41,095 bases of DNA from an uncultured Kineothrix sp. (lineage in GTDB: Bacteria > Bacillota > Clostridia > Lachnospirales > Lachnospiraceae): assembly GCA_910587275.1 (NCBI GenBank), contig CAJUMD010000016.1, forward strand, positions 1-41,095, in the 5' to 3' direction. The notes under the pieces were generated by a model. It worked only from the letters and a program-made list of their open reading frames with translations, did no database searches and was not told the origin of the DNA. Position numbers and translations under genes: made by a program. Each line of letters opens with the position of its first letter. The first letter of the stretch is position 1. Below are positions 41,059 through 41,095 of this stretch, piece by piece.

Positions 41059-41095
41059 ATAAACTCCTGTCAGGGGACAACGATAAGACGACACG

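Overview
The window looks like a chromosomal segment of a gut-type Clostridia bacterium, most likely Lachnospiraceae. The evidence is moderate GC content, strong AGGAGG ribosome binding sites, a T-box riboswitch in front of thrS, an infC-rpmI-rplT operon, and families common in that group (DUF1540, DUF5716, C_GCAxxG_C_C, SEC-C). There is no rRNA, tRNA, CRISPR array, integrase, transposase or prophage in it.

Layout. Positions 1-6500 are housekeeping: a SEC-C protein, a C_GCAxxG_C_C protein, a T-box-controlled transcript carrying a small Cys-rich membrane protein and thrS, a GT-C type membrane glycosyltransferase and a DUF1540 protein. Positions 6604-31884 hold a large tellurium-resistance-like (Ter) stress cluster. 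Its biosynthetic module is a PRTase-TRSP protein, a StiP-PELOTA protein, a CitE-like lyase on the opposite strand, a HAD phosphatase and two YceG-type proteins. Its sensing and membrane module is TelA, four TerD paralogs, a P-type Ca2+ ATPase and AIM24. Between these lie an amino-acid ABC transporter (11.7-14.3 kb), an Hsp70/actin-like DUF5716 gene with a TPR-like protein, a membrane coiled-coil protein and a small helical protein (14.4-18.5 kb), a DUF262-HEPN pair that looks like an inserted defence module (18.5-20.4 kb), and a rhomboid protease (20.5 kb). Positions 31990-33179 encode a two-subunit chromate-type transporter. Positions 33316-38366 hold a two-component system with a peptide-type ABC exporter, followed by a secreted protein. 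Positions 39309-40951 are the infC-rpmI-rplT translation operon with a long attenuator leader. The window ends with a LexA-box-like site.

How the genes may work together. The Ter cluster is known from comparative genomics as a stress system that couples Ca2+-binding TerD proteins and TelA to production of a predicted nucleoside-like metabolite. Here it has unusual additions: one YceG-like domain is fused to a cytoplasmic trypsin-like protease, a rhomboid protease heads the yceG-telA-terD operon, and a DUF5716/TPR/membrane-coil group sits inside. TerC, TerB, TerY and the ATP-grasp enzymes of classical clusters are not in the window. Functional linkage of these parts is inferred from position only.

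Two non-coding signals stand out. A two-hairpin repeat with a constant 11-nt purine-rich bulge occurs immediately after the leader terminators of both thrS (1851-1985) and infC (39539-39715). Several leaders also show alternative RNA structures, including a hairpin that may bring a distant Shine-Dalgarno sequence to the HAD start codon.
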